From Ditylenchus dipsaci (taxonomy: Eukaryota > Nematoda > Chromadorea > Rhabditida > Anguinidae), in the NCBI GenBank assembly GCA_004194705.1, contig SADC01000398.1:62001-126000 (forward strand): a stretch of 64,000 nucleotides of DNA. The letters run 5' to 3'. Position numbers and translations under genes: made by a program. Shown here in pieces: positions 63,934-64,000 of this stretch (its first letter is position 1; the number at the start of each line of letters is the position of its first letter). The notes beneath the pieces are model-generated. The model was not told the origin of the DNA. It was given only the letters and a program-made list of their open reading frames with translations, and made no database searches.

Positions 63934-64000
63934 GTATTTTGAATGTTTGACCTTTTCCAAATAACCGCAAGCTTGGATCAGAAAAGCGCAATCCTTTAAC

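Overview
This window looks like nuclear DNA of a small metazoan, most probably a nematode. It is A+T-rich, has many split genes with short introns of about 45-60 nt (GT..AG, usually TTTTCAG or TTTAG acceptors), a eukaryotic initiator tRNA, sigma-type glutathione transferase and 7TM receptors of the nematode serpentine type. Another ecdysozoan is not excluded. Most of the 64 kb is transposon-derived, in nested inverted-repeat elements, and a 17-base assembly gap lies near 45.8 kb.

Layout. 0-9.2 kb: 7TM receptor copy A, whose two large introns are filled by DNA transposons, including a 2.8 kb hAT element with BED and dimerisation remnants. 9.2-12.5 kb: a sigma GST on the minus strand. 13-17.2 kb: inverted-repeat elements and a minus-strand tRNA-iMet. 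17.2-21.4 kb: a divergent PKA-like AGC kinase, the one long gene that reads cleanly through all exons. 22.3-24.4 kb: a triple-nested inverted-repeat element. 24.4-27.6 kb: receptor copy B, a duplication of copy A including its upstream region, with a stop in exon 3. 27.5-37 kb: nested MITEs and a short Ty3/Gypsy-like LTR element. 37.3-39 kb: a piggyBac remnant. 39.9-43.4 kb: two tandem trypsin-like domains lacking the catalytic His. 44.5 kb: an orphan exon. 47.8-48.2 kb: a pogo/Tigger MITE. 48.6-50.5 kb: a terminal-inverted-repeat element carrying a Ulp1/SENP protease gene. 50.6-56.2 kb: a KDM1B/LSD2-type histone demethylase with zinc fingers, SWIRM and amine-oxidase domains, interrupted by a PIF/Harbinger element. 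56.7-59.6 kb: receptor copy C on the minus strand. 60-64 kb: possible membrane-protein exons and more MITEs.

Main themes. (1) At least ten hAT-type insertions can be delimited by 8-bp target duplications, and several carry their own internal oligomer arrays. (2) Introns that would be about 50-60 nt have grown to kilobases by insertion of nearly whole elements. (3) Several conserved genes (GST, KDM1B, protease, receptor C) are broken by isolated one-base frame slips, often at homopolymers, while the kinase and receptor A are clean. This could be pseudogenes or an indel-prone assembly, and the sequence alone does not decide. All names come from reading motifs by eye; no database search was run.
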